Shown: positions 52,149 through 61,239 of the stretch, piece after piece
How the letters are laid out: each line of letters begins with the position of its first letter
Numbering within the stretch: the first letter of the stretch is position 1
Translations under genes and position numbers: made by a program
Notes under the pieces: model-generated
Database searches by the model: none
What the model saw: the letters and a program-made list of their open reading frames with translations, nothing else
What the model was told of the DNA's origin: nothing
NCBI GenBank assembly: GCA_965237575.1
Contig: CBDEGI010000004.1
Location: 3,844,001-3,908,000 of the forward strand
Direction: 5' to 3'
Source: JAKZVK01 sp965237575
Lineage (GTDB): Bacteria > Acidobacteriota > Terriglobia > Bryobacterales > UBA6623
DNA length: 64,000 nucleotides

Positions 52149-52802
52149 CTACGTTGACTCGCATTCTTTGGGGAAGAGAACAGCGCGGACGGGACTGGCC
52201 TCCAGGCCAGGGATCTTCAAGGGAAAGGCGCTGAAGGTGTACTCGCCGGGCTCGACTTGCAGCAGGTTGAGGCAAACGAAAACGGGCAGTCCGCGACGTG
52301 CTACGGCCAAGTGAGACGGAAATGAATCGCCGGAGGGCGCGTCGAGACTGTAGTAGTCGAAGCCGACCGAAAGCGGCTCCCACGCCAGCAAGACTTCCGT
52401 TGCCTCCGGGGTTAGACAGGAGTAGTCGTTGTCGAAGGATTTTTTTCTGAGGAGTTCAGAATTCCGGGTCTTGAGAAGGATGTGGGTCCCAGGCCGGGGG
52501 CGAAGGGAACGAACAGTCGTCTCGTTGATGATCTTGCAGTCACCCATGTCGAAGACATGAGCCGGGCCGTGGAAGTGTGACAAAGGCAGTTGGTCCAGCG
52601 ATGCGCCGTCCGGGAGGAAGTGAGACGGCGCGTCCACGTGGGTGCCGACGTGGCAGCCGATCTCCAGCGACGAGGCGGTGAGCGCCGCGCCGTCTGAAAT
52701 CGACGACAGTCGATGCAACTTGGGAACTGGGTCGCCGGGATAGAGGACCAACTGGTCGTCGATCGGAAGGGTGAGATCAAGGGGAGTTTCGCTGGCGGCC
52801 AT
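52149..52802 (-). CDS. cyclase-family (kynurenine formamidase-like) metal hydrolase
   Basis: 217 residues from ATG 52802. The PF04199 metal motif is present as CHVGTHVDAPSHFLPDG, with LSHFHGPAHVFD and GFDYYSLD farther on. Family members hydrolyse formylkynurenine, isatin or other cyclic amides. The substrate is not evident. It follows the CPXCG-protein gene by 13 nt on the same strand and converges with the MFS gene (11-bp gap). Confidence 0.85.
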   Translation of the reverse strand: MAASETPLDLTLPIDDQLVLYPGDPVPKLHRLSSISDGAALTASSLEIGCHVGTHVDAPSHFLPDGASLDQLPLSHFHGPAHVFDMGDCKIINETTVRSLRPRPGTHILLKTRNSELLRKKSFDNDYSCLTPEATEVLLAWEPLSVGFDYYSLDAPSGDSFPSHLAVARRGLPVFVCLNLLQVEPGEYTFSAFPLKIPGLEASPVRAVLFPKECEST

Positions 52803-52815
52803 GGGTTGGATAGGT

Positions 52816-52992
52816 TCACTCAATCGATGCTGCTTCGAAGCGGACGACCCTTTCATTCTCCGTCGTGTAGCGCACCTGGATGGGACGGCAGCAGACCTCG
52901 CAATCCTCGACGTACGTCTGCTCTTTCACCGATGTGTCGAGCAGCATGGAGATCTGTTCCCAGCAATGAGGGCATGTGAAGAAGTGCTCCAT
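52816..52992 (-). CDS. CPXCG-type Cys-rich zinc-ribbon protein
   Basis: 58 residues from ATG 52992: MEHFFTCPHCWEQISMLLD opens, then VEDCEVCCRPIQVRY. Cys7, Cys10, Cys31 and Cys34 make a zinc ribbon, and the sequence matches the small CPXCG-motif family found next to many unrelated genes. Its function is unknown. A TAGGCT box lies 7 nt before the start. The frame extends upstream, but the family starts at this Met. Confidence 0.88.
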   Translation of the reverse strand: MEHFFTCPHCWEQISMLLDTSVKEQTYVEDCEVCCRPIQVRYTTENERVVRFEAASIE

Positions 52993-53200
52993 GCGGTTCA
53001 GCCTAGAGGATTTGGACCAACCGGGGCGGACTTCATCGATGCTGGAGGGGGTGTGGCTACCGTAAACTCCGTACACGTTGGAAACATAGAGCTAATCGAT
53101 CGGAGCTGATACCCTCGAAGATCCTTGCGAAGCATCGTCATGCCGGCGCCCGAGGTCTTCGGCCTTGCCGCCCAACGAGCGACGCGCGACTGAAAGAGAC

Positions 53201-53206
53201 TACAAT
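53201..53206 (+). promoter_or_regulatory. TACAAT box 6 nt before the antitoxin start
   Basis: A good -10 hexamer followed by GGTTAC and then the ATG at 53213. The transcript would begin on the start codon; no ribosome-binding site is visible. Confidence 0.55.
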
Positions 53207-53212
53207 GGTTAC

Positions 53213-53467
53213 ATGATCAAGACGCTCCGTGAAAGCAAGGCGAAACTCTCCGAGCTGGTCGAACAGGCGAGCCGTGGCGAAGACGTACTGATCACCGTTC
53301 GAGGCAAAGTGAAGGCCCGTCTCACCCGTGCGGAAAAGCCGGCACCGGCCGCCGGCAGGGCGGCTTGGGTTCGAGAGCTCAAGGCGCTAAGAACGCGTTA
53401 CGCGGGCAGCCGCGGGACCCCATCGACCGACGACATTGTCGCTGAGATTCGGCAGGATCGCTTTTGA
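53213..53467 (+). CDS. Phd/YefM-type antitoxin
   Basis: 84 residues from ATG 53213. The N-terminal half has the Phd/YefM pattern (IKTLRESKAKLSELVEQASRG, then EDVLITVRGKVKARL), a dimeric DNA-binding fold that represses its own operon; the charged C-terminal half would cover the toxin. The toxin gene follows at once (stop 53467, toxin ATG 53470). The second toxin-antitoxin pair of the window, of a different antitoxin type from the one at 23.8 kb. Confidence 0.85.
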   Translation: MIKTLRESKAKLSELVEQASRGEDVLITVRGKVKARLTRAEKPAPAAGRAAWVRELKALRTRYAGSRGTPSTDDIVAEIRQDRF

Positions 53468-53469
53468 CC

Positions 53470-53904
53470 ATGACGTACTGGGACACGTCGGCCCTGCTCA
53501 AGCTCTACGTCGCCGAGCCGGACTCGGCCCACTTCGCGACAGTAGCGGCCCAGGAAGATAGTCTCGCCACATCGACCATCGCTACCTCAGAGATGCTGTG
53601 CGCTCTCTATCGGAAGGAAAACACCGGTGGTCTCAAGAGCGGGGGCGCGCATTCGACACTTCGCCGGTTCCAGCGAGACGTGGATGATGGACGAATCATC
53701 GCGATCCCGTACGGCAGCGACATCGTGACCGAGATTGAGAAGGTCGTCAAGGCAGCCCTGAACCGACGCCGGCCCGCATTGGTCCGGACCTTGGATGCGA
53801 TCCACATCGCCTCCGCCCTTGTGGGCGGCGCGAAGATGTTTGTGGCAACGGACGAACGCCTGCGGAAAGTCGCGGCACTGGTCAACCTTAAACTCATCCC
53901 TTGA
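53470..53904 (+). CDS. VapC-type PIN-domain toxin
   Basis: 144 residues from ATG 53470; a TTG at 53464 overlapping the antitoxin stop would add two residues. All PIN acidic residues are present: Asp5 (YWDTSALLKLY), Glu41 (SEMLCAL), Asp109 (LDAIHIASA) and Asp128 (VATDERL). It should be an active Mg-dependent RNase held by the upstream antitoxin. It differs from the VapC at 24 kb in almost every position outside these motifs, so the two are not a recent duplication. Confidence 0.87.
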   Translation: MTYWDTSALLKLYVAEPDSAHFATVAAQEDSLATSTIATSEMLCALYRKENTGGLKSGGAHSTLRRFQRDVDDGRIIAIPYGSDIVTEIEKVVKAALNRRRPALVRTLDAIHIASALVGGAKMFVATDERLRKVAALVNLKLIP

Positions 53905-53966
53905 GTTGGAAGATCTGGTCGGGAGATTGCCGGCTAGTTCAACTTGCGGCGTGAAGACAGCCGGCG

Positions 53967-55028
53967 TCACGCCGCGCCGACCGGCACACGAGACGCCGCC
54001 AAGACTTCGCTCATGACTTCCATTGCCCGCTCGCATTGGGCGCGGTTGACGTCGAAATGGGTCAGCATGCGCATCTGGTACTCAGAGATCGCGTTCGACA
54101 GCACGCCTCGTTCCTTCAGCTTGGCGGAAACTTCCTTGCCGGTCATGCCGGTTCCCGAGACATCGTAGATCACGATGTTGGTCTGGACCTTCGACGCATC
54201 GATTGCGATGCCGGGCATCTCGGCCAGTGACTCGGCGATGAAGCGGGCGTTTTCATGATCGGTTTGCAGTCCCGCCGGGGACTTCTCGAGCGCGACCAGT
54301 CCCGCCGCCGCCAGGATGCCCGCCTGCCGCATGCTGCCGCCGAGCGCCTTGCGCACGAAACGTGCGCGATGGATGAACTCGGCCGTGCCCGCCAGCATCG
54401 ACCCCACCGGCGCTCCCAGGCCCTTCGAGAGACAGAACATCACCGAATCGACTTTGGCCACCACGTCGCGAACGGGCGTGCCCAGGTAGGTGGCGGCGTT
54501 GAAGACGCGCGCGCCGTCCATGTGAACCTTGAGGCCACGTTCGTGCGCGTTGTCGCAGATCTCGTCGAGGACCGCTTGCGGATAGACGCGCCCGCCGCAG
54601 ATGTTGTGGCTATTTTCGACCGAGATCAGCCCCGTGCCCCGGAAATGATCGCTGGACGGCCGGATGTAGGGCTCGATCTTCTCCCAGCTTAGGATGCCGC
54701 CTTCACTCGCAAGCGTCCACGTAACACAACCCGAGAGCTGCCCCGGTCCGCCCATCTCATAACGCACGACATGCGAGCGCTCATGGACGATGATTTCCTG
54801 CCCTTGCTGGGTGTGGGTTTTGATCGCCGTCTGATTGCCCATCGTGCCGGACGGCACAAAGACCGCTGCCTCCTTGCCCACGATCTCGGCCGCCGTGGCT
54901 TCGAGCCGGTTGACGGTAGGGTCCTCGTGGTAGACGTCGTCGCCCACCTCGGCCTCGAATATGGCCCGGCGCATTTCGGGCGTCGGTCGGGTGATGGTGT
55001 CGCTACGCAGATCGATCGGTTGGTCCAT
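53967..55028 (-). CDS. low-specificity L-threonine aldolase
   Basis: 353 residues from ATG 55028. It is a fold-type I PLP enzyme with IDLRSDTITRPTPEM at the start, DVYHEDPTVNRLE, FVPSGTMGNQ, the HMDGARVFNA aspartate and the PLP lysine in FCLSKGLGAPVGS. It splits threonine or allo-threonine into glycine and acetaldehyde. The length is slightly above E. coli LtaE (333). A single gene, convergent with the Phd/PIN pair. Confidence 0.92.
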   Translation of the reverse strand: MDQPIDLRSDTITRPTPEMRRAIFEAEVGDDVYHEDPTVNRLEATAAEIVGKEAAVFVPSGTMGNQTAIKTHTQQGQEIIVHERSHVVRYEMGGPGQLSGCVTWTLASEGGILSWEKIEPYIRPSSDHFRGTGLISVENSHNICGGRVYPQAVLDEICDNAHERGLKVHMDGARVFNAATYLGTPVRDVVAKVDSVMFCLSKGLGAPVGSMLAGTAEFIHRARFVRKALGGSMRQAGILAAAGLVALEKSPAGLQTDHENARFIAESLAEMPGIAIDASKVQTNIVIYDVSGTGMTGKEVSAKLKERGVLSNAISEYQMRMLTHFDVNRAQCERAMEVMSEVLAASRVPVGAA

Positions 55029-55145
55029 GGCGTCCCCGCAGTACAGTGATGGAATTGCTATTGAGAATAGCGGGAATGCCAAAGGAAAGGGAAGCGAGAG
55101 CCGTTACGAGCGATGGACGGCCGTTCTGAGAACGCTGATGCGTCC

Positions 55146-55364
55146 TCACGTTTGGTCTTGAGTCTCTTCGGCGTCGCCGCCGGCGGCCTCCTGAAGGACC
55201 TCGCCGGTCCGCTCGAAAATGGTGCCGATGCTCTCCGAGACGCCGGGCAAGGTAGCACCGGCGGCGACGGCGAGGAAGCCGGCCAGCAGAGCGTATTCGA
55301 CCATGTCCTGGCCTCGCGTCTCGCGAACGAGGCGAGCGCACGGCGCAACGATCTTCTTCAACAT
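55146..55364 (-). CDS. Flp/Fap-type pilin
   Basis: 72 residues from ATG 55364 (AGGAG site, 7-nt gap). After a basic leader ending ETRG comes QDMVEYALLAGFLAVAAG: cleavage after Gly would leave Glu at +5 and Tyr at +6, the signature of class IVb Flp pilins. A hydrophobic helix and a short acidic tail follow. Such pilins need a Tad secretion system and a prepilin peptidase, neither of which is in the window. A Cys in the leader (APCARL) is of unknown meaning. Confidence 0.87.
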   Translation of the reverse strand: MLKKIVAPCARLVRETRGQDMVEYALLAGFLAVAAGATLPGVSESIGTIFERTGEVLQEAAGGDAEETQDQT

Positions 55365-55544
55365 GTGGTGACTCCTAGACATCGTTCCTGTCTTGTCGCG
55401 GTTTGGGGGCCCTTTCGCCATTATCCAGCGAACGCGGGCGCTCAACAATGGCCCGTCGGTACCGTGTTGATCGGGTCTTCGGGCGAGTTGGAAGCACGGT
55501 CTGCCCTACGCCATCTAAGGGGAAGCATGTAAGCCAGAGGCTTG

Positions 55545-56663
55545 CTACAGAGCCCGGTCGAGCAGGAACTCACCGAACACCTCGTCCGAGAACAACACCC
55601 CTTGGTCGGTCAGCCGGAGCTGCCGGTCCTCGTCTAAGCGGACCCAGCCCTTGGCGCGAAGATCGGCTAGTGGCTCCTTGAAGATCTCGGTTTCTGCCGA
55701 GCTCATCACGAAGCCATCGAGGCGGCGCAGCCCGGTGATGAAACGCTCCTCGGTCCGGCGGCGGTCGTCCAGAGCTTCCACAAACCGACGGGTGGTCTCG
55801 CCCCGTTGGCGACGCGCCACGTGTTCGGTTGGTGAGGAAACGTTGCCCCAGCGCCGCTGCCCGTCGAAGGAGTGTGCGTCGGCGCCAAAGCCCAAGTAGG
55901 GTTGCATGGTCCAGTACTTGAGATTGTGGAGAGACTCCGAACCGGGGCGCGCGAAATTCGAGATCTCGTAACGGAAAAGCGACAGGCTCTGAAGCCGCTC
56001 GACAGCGGTCAGGTAGAATTCCGTGATCTGCTGCTCGCTGGGAACTGCCTCGGCTCCGTAACGTGGGCCGCCGGCCCGCAGTTCGCCCCCCAAGCGGCTT
56101 TCGTCATCAACCTCGAGCATGTAGACCGACACATGATCCGGCTCAATCCGCTCGACCCAGTCGAGAGACGTGCGCCAGCCGGCTTCGGTCTGATGCGCCA
56201 GGCCCGCGATCAGGTCGACGTTGATCCGGCGAATCCCGTGCCGCCGGAGGAGACTGACCTCGTCGGCGACCTGTTCGGGCGTGTGCTTGCGGCCCGCCGC
56301 GGACGCCTCCTTGGGCACGAACGATTGCACGCCCAGGCTAACGCGGGTGATTCCCAGGCGGGCCCAGCCGGCCGCCAGATCAGCGGTGACGGTGCCGGGG
56401 CTTGCCTCGATCGTCGCCTCACGCCAGCTCCGGACGGGGAAACGGCGCAAGACCGCCTCCAGGTCCTCGGGCTTCATCAAGCTTGGCGTGCCACCGCCTA
56501 GGTAGAGCGTGTCGGGAGCAGAGGGGTAGTCGGCCTCGCTGATCTCGGCCACCAAGGTCTCGACATAGGGGCCAACAAGGCTCTCGGGGAAGACTCCCGA
56601 GGCGAAGTTGCAGTAGGTGCACTTCTGTTGGCAGAACGGAAAAGAGATGTAAACTCCGGTCAT
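55545..56663 (-). CDS. hemW: HemW-like radical SAM protein
   Basis: 372 residues from ATG 56663. The radical SAM cluster motif is CQQKCTYC (Cys11, 15, 18), followed by YLGGGTPSLM and GVQSFVPKEASAAGRKH (split: GVQSF then GRKH), INVDLIAGL, and the HemN C-terminal domain ending LTDQGVLFSDEVF. HemW proteins bind haem and deliver it to acceptors; they lack the extra N-terminal residues of true oxygen-independent coproporphyrinogen oxidase HemN. The longer open frame upstream is discarded because homology starts at this Met. Confidence 0.9.
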   Translation of the reverse strand: MTGVYISFPFCQQKCTYCNFASGVFPESLVGPYVETLVAEISEADYPSAPDTLYLGGGTPSLMKPEDLEAVLRRFPVRSWREATIEASPGTVTADLAAGWARLGITRVSLGVQSFVPKEASAAGRKHTPEQVADEVSLLRRHGIRRINVDLIAGLAHQTEAGWRTSLDWVERIEPDHVSVYMLEVDDESRLGGELRAGGPRYGAEAVPSEQQITEFYLTAVERLQSLSLFRYEISNFARPGSESLHNLKYWTMQPYLGFGADAHSFDGQRRWGNVSSPTEHVARRQRGETTRRFVEALDDRRRTEERFITGLRRLDGFVMSSAETEIFKEPLADLRAKGWVRLDEDRQLRLTDQGVLFSDEVFGEFLLDRAL

Positions 56664-56972
56664 CGCGGGCGGCGGGCGTTTTCTTTTCGCATCCTCCTGG
56701 CATCGGCGGGCATCTATGGAAAAGCGAGCCCGAGTAGGGGAGACATGCGGCAAGCCGCCTCCTGTCATTATCGGGACTCGCCGCTCTTGCGTGGCTGGGC
56801 CGCGAAGCTACCGGCAGCCATACAGGGCTTGGAACGGCCATCTGTTACTCTGGACGTTAAAGCTGCTTTGCGGTCGGCCGATCGAACTCGGTCGGCGACT
56901 CGGCGTCGAGCAACGCCGCCGACCCAACCTCCGCCTCCATACCCAATTGCGACAAGTAAGGGGCCCGCTTCG
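56664..56972. other. 309-bp divergent promoter region hemW/bshC
   Basis: Frames on the plus strand stay open through this stretch and join bshC, but the encoded text has no family resemblance, so it is taken as the divergent intergenic region. No box or hairpin stands out. Confidence 0.4.
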
Positions 56973-58586
56973 TTGAACAAAACCGGCAGCGTTTGTATCC
57001 GACAGACGGAAATCGCGTCGACGACGCCCCTCTTCTCGGACTTTCTGTATCAGTTCGACCGCGTCCGGAGTTTCTACCGCCACCCGCCCGAGACGGATTC
57101 AATTCCCGGCGCTGCCCGCGAAATACGGGTGGATCCCCAACACCGCAAAACACTGGTCGAGATTCTTCGGCGGCAGAACGGCACGGGCGGCCCGACGACG
57201 GCCGCGCACCTCGACCTGCTGGCCCAACCGGATACGGTGGCTGTCGCGACGGGGCAGCAAGTGGGCCTGTATGGTGGTCCGGTTTTCACCCTCTACAAGG
57301 CGCTCACGGCCCTGAAACTTGCCGATCAACTTCGCACGGCCGGCACCCCGGCGGTAGCGGTGTTCTGGCTCGCCACCGAAGACCACGATCTGGCGGAAGT
57401 CGATCATGCCTGGGTCTTCAACGACCGAAACGAGCCCGTACGGCTGCAGGCCCGAGCCGAGCATCGCCCCAATCAACCCGTTGGTTCGGTCCCGGTCACA
57501 GGTAGTGACAACGAGTCCCTTCGGGCGGCGCTTTCGGATCTGCCCTTTGGCGGCGAGGCGCTCGAAGCCGCCGAGGCGGCCTACCAGCCGGGCGGAGCGT
57601 TGCAGTCAGGCTTCACCGCGCTGCTCGAGAGACTGGTGTCGGATCGGGGTCTGATCTTTCTCGACCCCATGGATCCCGCGATCCGGCGCCTGGCTGCCCC
57701 ACTGCTACGCAAGGCAATCGAGAACGCCGACGCGCTCCGAGAGCGGCTACTGGAACGCTCGGCTGCTTTGGAAGAGGCCGGCTATCACGCCCAGGTTCAC
57801 GTAGGCAACGAGTCGTCTTTGCTGTTCTCGATTGAAGACGGCAGCCGAACGCCGGTGAGGATCGACGATTCGTCGGCGCGGGGCCCGGCTTCGTTGTCGA
57901 CCAAGGCATGCCTCGATCGGCTGGCCGAAAGTCCCGAGAGCTTTTCGCCCAATGCCCTCTTGCGGCCGGTGACGCAGGACTTCCTTCTCCCCACGGCCGC
58001 CTACATCGGTGGGCCGGCCGAGCTGGCCTACCTGGCGCAAGCCGAGGTGATCTACGCCGACCTACTCGGGAGAATGCCGGTCGTGCTGCCGCGCGCGTCG
58101 CTGACGATCTTGGACTCGCGAGCCGAGCGCCTATTGGAGCGTTACGGCCTCGCGGTAACCGACTGTTTCGCGGGGCCCGAGCAACTGCGCGCGCTCATCG
58201 CTGAGCGGCTAATCCCGTCGCACGTCGAAAAGAGCCTGGCGGATAGCGAGGCGCAGATCGGCGAAGCCCTGGAAGCCGCGCGCCGCGAGTTGGAAGCTTT
58301 CGATCCGACGCTCAGCAGCGCGCTGACGACGACCAGCAAGAAGATGCTCTACCAGTTCGGCAAGATCCGCTCCAAAGCCGCGCAGGAGTGCCTTCGCCGG
58401 GATTCGCGGGCTGAGGCTGACGCCGACTACCTGACAGGGCTCATCTTTCCCGATAAGATCCTGCAGGAGAGGCTGTACTCGGTGCTGCCCTTCCTTGCCC
58501 GCCATGGCTTCGAGTTCATCGGCCAAGTTTCCGACGCGATCCAACCCAACTGTCACGACCATCAAGTGCTCACCCCTGGCTTGTAA
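56973..58586 (+). CDS. bshC: bacillithiol biosynthesis cysteine-adding enzyme BshC
   Basis: 537 residues from TTG 56973, the start that gives the usual N-terminus (family length about 540). Recognisable parts are LFSDFLYQFDRVRSFY, VATGQQVGLYGGPVFTLYK, FWLATEDHDLAEVDH, YIGGPAELAYLAQ and, after a coiled-coil region (about 400-480), the C-terminal QERLYSVLPFL. BshC adds cysteine to glucosaminyl-malate, the last step of bacillithiol synthesis. No bshA is nearby; the PIG-L protein at 1.5 kb is exported and so unlikely to be BshB. Confidence 0.92.
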   Translation: MNKTGSVCIRQTEIASTTPLFSDFLYQFDRVRSFYRHPPETDSIPGAAREIRVDPQHRKTLVEILRRQNGTGGPTTAAHLDLLAQPDTVAVATGQQVGLYGGPVFTLYKALTALKLADQLRTAGTPAVAVFWLATEDHDLAEVDHAWVFNDRNEPVRLQARAEHRPNQPVGSVPVTGSDNESLRAALSDLPFGGEALEAAEAAYQPGGALQSGFTALLERLVSDRGLIFLDPMDPAIRRLAAPLLRKAIENADALRERLLERSAALEEAGYHAQVHVGNESSLLFSIEDGSRTPVRIDDSSARGPASLSTKACLDRLAESPESFSPNALLRPVTQDFLLPTAAYIGGPAELAYLAQAEVIYADLLGRMPVVLPRASLTILDSRAERLLERYGLAVTDCFAGPEQLRALIAERLIPSHVEKSLADSEAQIGEALEAARRELEAFDPTLSSALTTTSKKMLYQFGKIRSKAAQECLRRDSRAEADADYLTGLIFPDKILQERLYSVLPFLARHGFEFIGQVSDAIQPNCHDHQVLTPGL

Positions 58587-58673
58587 ACGAACGACCGGCG
58601 CGCGCCGGAATCGATCCTCCCTGGAACCGGGGGCCCTGGGTTACCGTATGTCTCAGGTAGGAGCAACAGAAAC

Positions 58674-59120
58674 GTGCCTTACTGCACCCGATGCGGCAAT
58701 CAAGTCGTGGCGACGGACGCCTTTTGCCGCCTCTGCGGCGTACGGCAGCCGGTAGCGACGGGTGCTGCCACGGGAGGCTCCGCTCCCGGCCTGCTGACCC
58801 CGCGGGCCGCATCGATCCTTTCCTACGTGCCGTGGTTCGGATGGATCGTCGCGATCTACATCCTCGCGTCGGTGAAGTACCGCGGCCGGCGCGACGCACG
58901 CTTCCATGCCTATCAGGGGCTCTTTCTTTTCGTCGCCTGGCTGGTGGTCGATTGGGCTCTCATACCCTGGTTCCATTTGATGCCTGGCCCTGACTTCCCC
59001 GTCGCGCCGCTATTCGGACTGCTGTTTCTCGGCGTGTGGATCCTCATGATCGTCAAGACTAGCCGTGGCGAGCGGTACTTGCTGCCGATCGTGGGAGAGC
59101 TCGCCGAACGTTCGCTCTGA
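58674..59120 (+). CDS. zinc-ribbon membrane protein (DUF4870-like)
   Basis: 148 residues from GTG 58674. The N-terminus is a zinc ribbon (YCTRCGNQV...FCRLCGVRQ, C-x2-C twice). After a Gly/Ala linker come three hydrophobic helices in an order resembling DUF4870/Tic20-like proteins (SYVPWFGWIVAIYIL, FHAYQGLFLFVAWLVVDW, LFGLLFLGVWILMIV). The function is unknown. An AGGAG sits 12 nt before the start. Confidence 0.75.
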   Translation: MPYCTRCGNQVVATDAFCRLCGVRQPVATGAATGGSAPGLLTPRAASILSYVPWFGWIVAIYILASVKYRGRRDARFHAYQGLFLFVAWLVVDWALIPWFHLMPGPDFPVAPLFGLLFLGVWILMIVKTSRGERYLLPIVGELAERSL

Positions 59121-59149
59121 GCCGATGTGCCCCGAGGCCGATGTCGCGG

Positions 59150-60034
59150 TCAGCTTGGGATGCCCTGGAACGCTGCTCGGATTTCTCGCTTGGCTTCCTC
59201 GTTGACGGGAACCAGCGGCAGGCGTGGCGATCCGCCGTAATACCCTTGCAGATCGAGAGCGAACTTGAGCCCCGGCACGCCGAACGTCGTCGTCACGAGT
59301 GCTGCCGCCAGGGTGGCCCGGCCTTGCAGTTCCTGGGCGGATTCAAGCTCGCGGGTCCGGATCGCCTCTTCAATCGAGAGACAAAAATAGGGGGCCGCAC
59401 TCGCGAAGTCCGTGATGGCCGCCGCGGCGCCTCGCTCCATTTGCGGGCATAAGCACGAGCCGGAGCCGGCCAGCACCTGGCAACGATCCCCCGCCAAGCG
59501 CGCGCATTCCTCGACGTAATCTGCGTCTTCCGTATCGAGACACAGCGCCGCAATGTTCGGATGCTCGGCGAGCGACGCCAGTTCCTCGACGCCGAACACA
59601 AACCCATCGCGGTCGGGCCCATGGCGGACCATCACCGGGATCTTCGACCGGTCTGCTGTGGAGCGGAAGAACAGCGCCTGTGTCGAGAAGTGTCCGCATT
59701 CGCGGCGATCGAAGCGCGGCGGCGCCATCACAGCGGCTTGGTAGCCGGCCCCGGCAGCCCGTTCCGTCAGCTCTACCGCTTGCCGAACGCTTTCCGCCGA
59801 GCAGTCCGCTAGCAGCGCCTTCCCCTCGCCCGCCGCTCCGGCAACCTCTTCCCATACCCTGGTCTTCTCGTCCGGCAGCAGCAGCGCCCCCTCGCCCGCG
59901 GCGCCGCAAACCAGATATCCGGTCAAGCCTGTCTTGTTGAGCAACGACACGTTCTGGCGGATCTTCGAGGGATAGATGTCACCGCGGTGGTTGAAGGGCG
60001 TCGGGACCGACGCGAGAATGCCGCTGAACTTCAT
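59150..60034 (-). CDS. DapA-superfamily protein lacking the catalytic lysine
   Basis: 294 residues from ATG 60034, clearly a DHDPS/NAL-type TIM barrel by length and order of segments (SGILASVPTPFN, LTGYLVCGAAGEG, AVMAPPRF, LKFALDLQGYYGG). However the substrate loop GTTGES is GAAGEG (44-49), the tyrosine of YNVPxRT is replaced (VMVRHGP) and the Schiff-base lysine position (xGIKE in the family) is Cys165 in IAALCLDTED. It cannot do normal aldolase chemistry. It may be a binding or regulatory protein, or use other chemistry. A TACAAT box lies 8 nt before the start. Confidence 0.8.
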   Translation of the reverse strand: MKFSGILASVPTPFNHRGDIYPSKIRQNVSLLNKTGLTGYLVCGAAGEGALLLPDEKTRVWEEVAGAAGEGKALLADCSAESVRQAVELTERAAGAGYQAAVMAPPRFDRRECGHFSTQALFFRSTADRSKIPVMVRHGPDRDGFVFGVEELASLAEHPNIAALCLDTEDADYVEECARLAGDRCQVLAGSGSCLCPQMERGAAAAITDFASAAPYFCLSIEEAIRTRELESAQELQGRATLAAALVTTTFGVPGLKFALDLQGYYGGSPRLPLVPVNEEAKREIRAAFQGIPS

Positions 60035-60140
60035 GAACCCTAATTGTATCCGCGTGACTTTCACCACGGGCTGCTGGGGCGTCTTCAGATGCTCTGGAGT
60101 TTGGCGGGAGCCCGACGCGACTCACGGAGGGGGACTTCGC

Positions 60141-61202
60141 TCAGCGGGTGCCGACGGTCTCGCGTTCAGCCGGTTGGTTCGAATCGGTCGAAGGCGACCC
60201 AGGCGAGGGCGCCTCCTCGGCGGCGGCGTTCGTCGCCGCCTGCCTGCACGGCTCAGAGCCCAGAGGCTGCGAGGTGGCCACGCGGTTGCGGCCGGTGCGC
60301 TTGGCTTCGTAAAGGGCTTGGTCCGCGGCTTTCAATAGGCCGGCCCAGCCGAACTGCCGATCGTAGTTGGCTGGGTACGAGGCAACGCCGCAGCTGATCG
60401 TGATGCGGATCGGCTCCGCGACCGACTTGACTCCAAACTCCTGCCGCTCGATCTCACGACGAATTCTTTCCGCCGCCGCGCCGGCCCCTTCGAGGTTCTG
60501 ATTGGGAAGCAGCAGCAATACTTCTTCCCCGCCGAATCGGAAAGCCGCGTCTTCGGAGCGTAGCAGCGCCCGGATGGTCTCGGCCACCTGCTTGAGGATC
60601 TCGTCGCCCTGCTGGTGCCCGTAGCGATCGTTGCAACGCTTGAAGTGATCGATGTCGCACATGACGACGCCATAGTCCTCGCGGCTCGACATGGCCCGCT
60701 GGTGGAAAAGGCAGAACTCTTCTTCAAATGCCAGACGGTTGCCGATCTCCATCAGCGGGTCGAGCCGTGACATCTTGCGGAGATGCTGATTCATCTGCCG
60801 CAGCTTGTCGTTGGCGAGTCGCAAGTCCTCTTCCAAGCGCAGCACCCGCTCGGCGTTGCGGAGACGCACCCGAAGTTCTTTCGGATCGAACGGCGTCGAA
60901 ACGAACTCGTCGGCGCCCGCGGCAAGACCCTCGAGCATCTCGCTGCGCTGATTGTGGGCCGTCAGGACGATGATGTACGTGTAACCCGGTAGGCCGGCGG
61001 CGCGAATTTGCCGGCAAAGCTCCAGTCCGTCGAGCCCGGGCATCTCCCAGTCGGTGATGACGAGCGGGAAAGTTTCCTTGAGGAACATCTCCCTTGCGGC
61101 GTTGCCACTATTGGCCGCGGTTACCTCGTGTCCGAAACGCCGCAGAGCGTAGGTAACCAGAGACCGCGTAGCCGGGTCGTCGTCAGCCAATAGGACTCGC
61201 AA
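60141..61202 (-). CDS. response regulator with GGDEF domain (diguanylate cyclase)
   Basis: 353 residues. The receiver domain (1-120) has acidic DDD at 7-9 and the phospho-acceptor Asp51 (ITDWEMPG), but the conserved lysine of the KPF motif is a threonine (STPFDPKEL). A short coiled coil (120-145) links to the GGDEF domain with DIDHFKRCNDRYGHQQGDE, an inhibitory-site RSED five residues before, and the active-site GGEEV (Val for the usual Phe). It should make cyclic di-GMP and be product-inhibited. A polar tail of about 45 residues ends it. The Hpt gene lies 37 nt upstream. Confidence 0.9.
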   Translation of the reverse strand: MRVLLADDDPATRSLVTYALRRFGHEVTAANSGNAAREMFLKETFPLVITDWEMPGLDGLELCRQIRAAGLPGYTYIIVLTAHNQRSEMLEGLAAGADEFVSTPFDPKELRVRLRNAERVLRLEEDLRLANDKLRQMNQHLRKMSRLDPLMEIGNRLAFEEEFCLFHQRAMSSREDYGVVMCDIDHFKRCNDRYGHQQGDEILKQVAETIRALLRSEDAAFRFGGEEVLLLLPNQNLEGAGAAAERIRREIERQEFGVKSVAEPIRITISCGVASYPANYDRQFGWAGLLKAADQALYEAKRTGRNRVATSQPLGSEPCRQAATNAAAEEAPSPGSPSTDSNQPAERETVGTR

Positions 61203-61239
61203 GATTCTTCGATCCCTTTCGCTACGCGCGCCGGCCGCG

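Noticed and set aside
55545..56663. Oxygen-independent coproporphyrinogen III oxidase HemN
   Set aside because: The protein lacks the N-terminal residues required by true HemN and fits the shorter HemW group.
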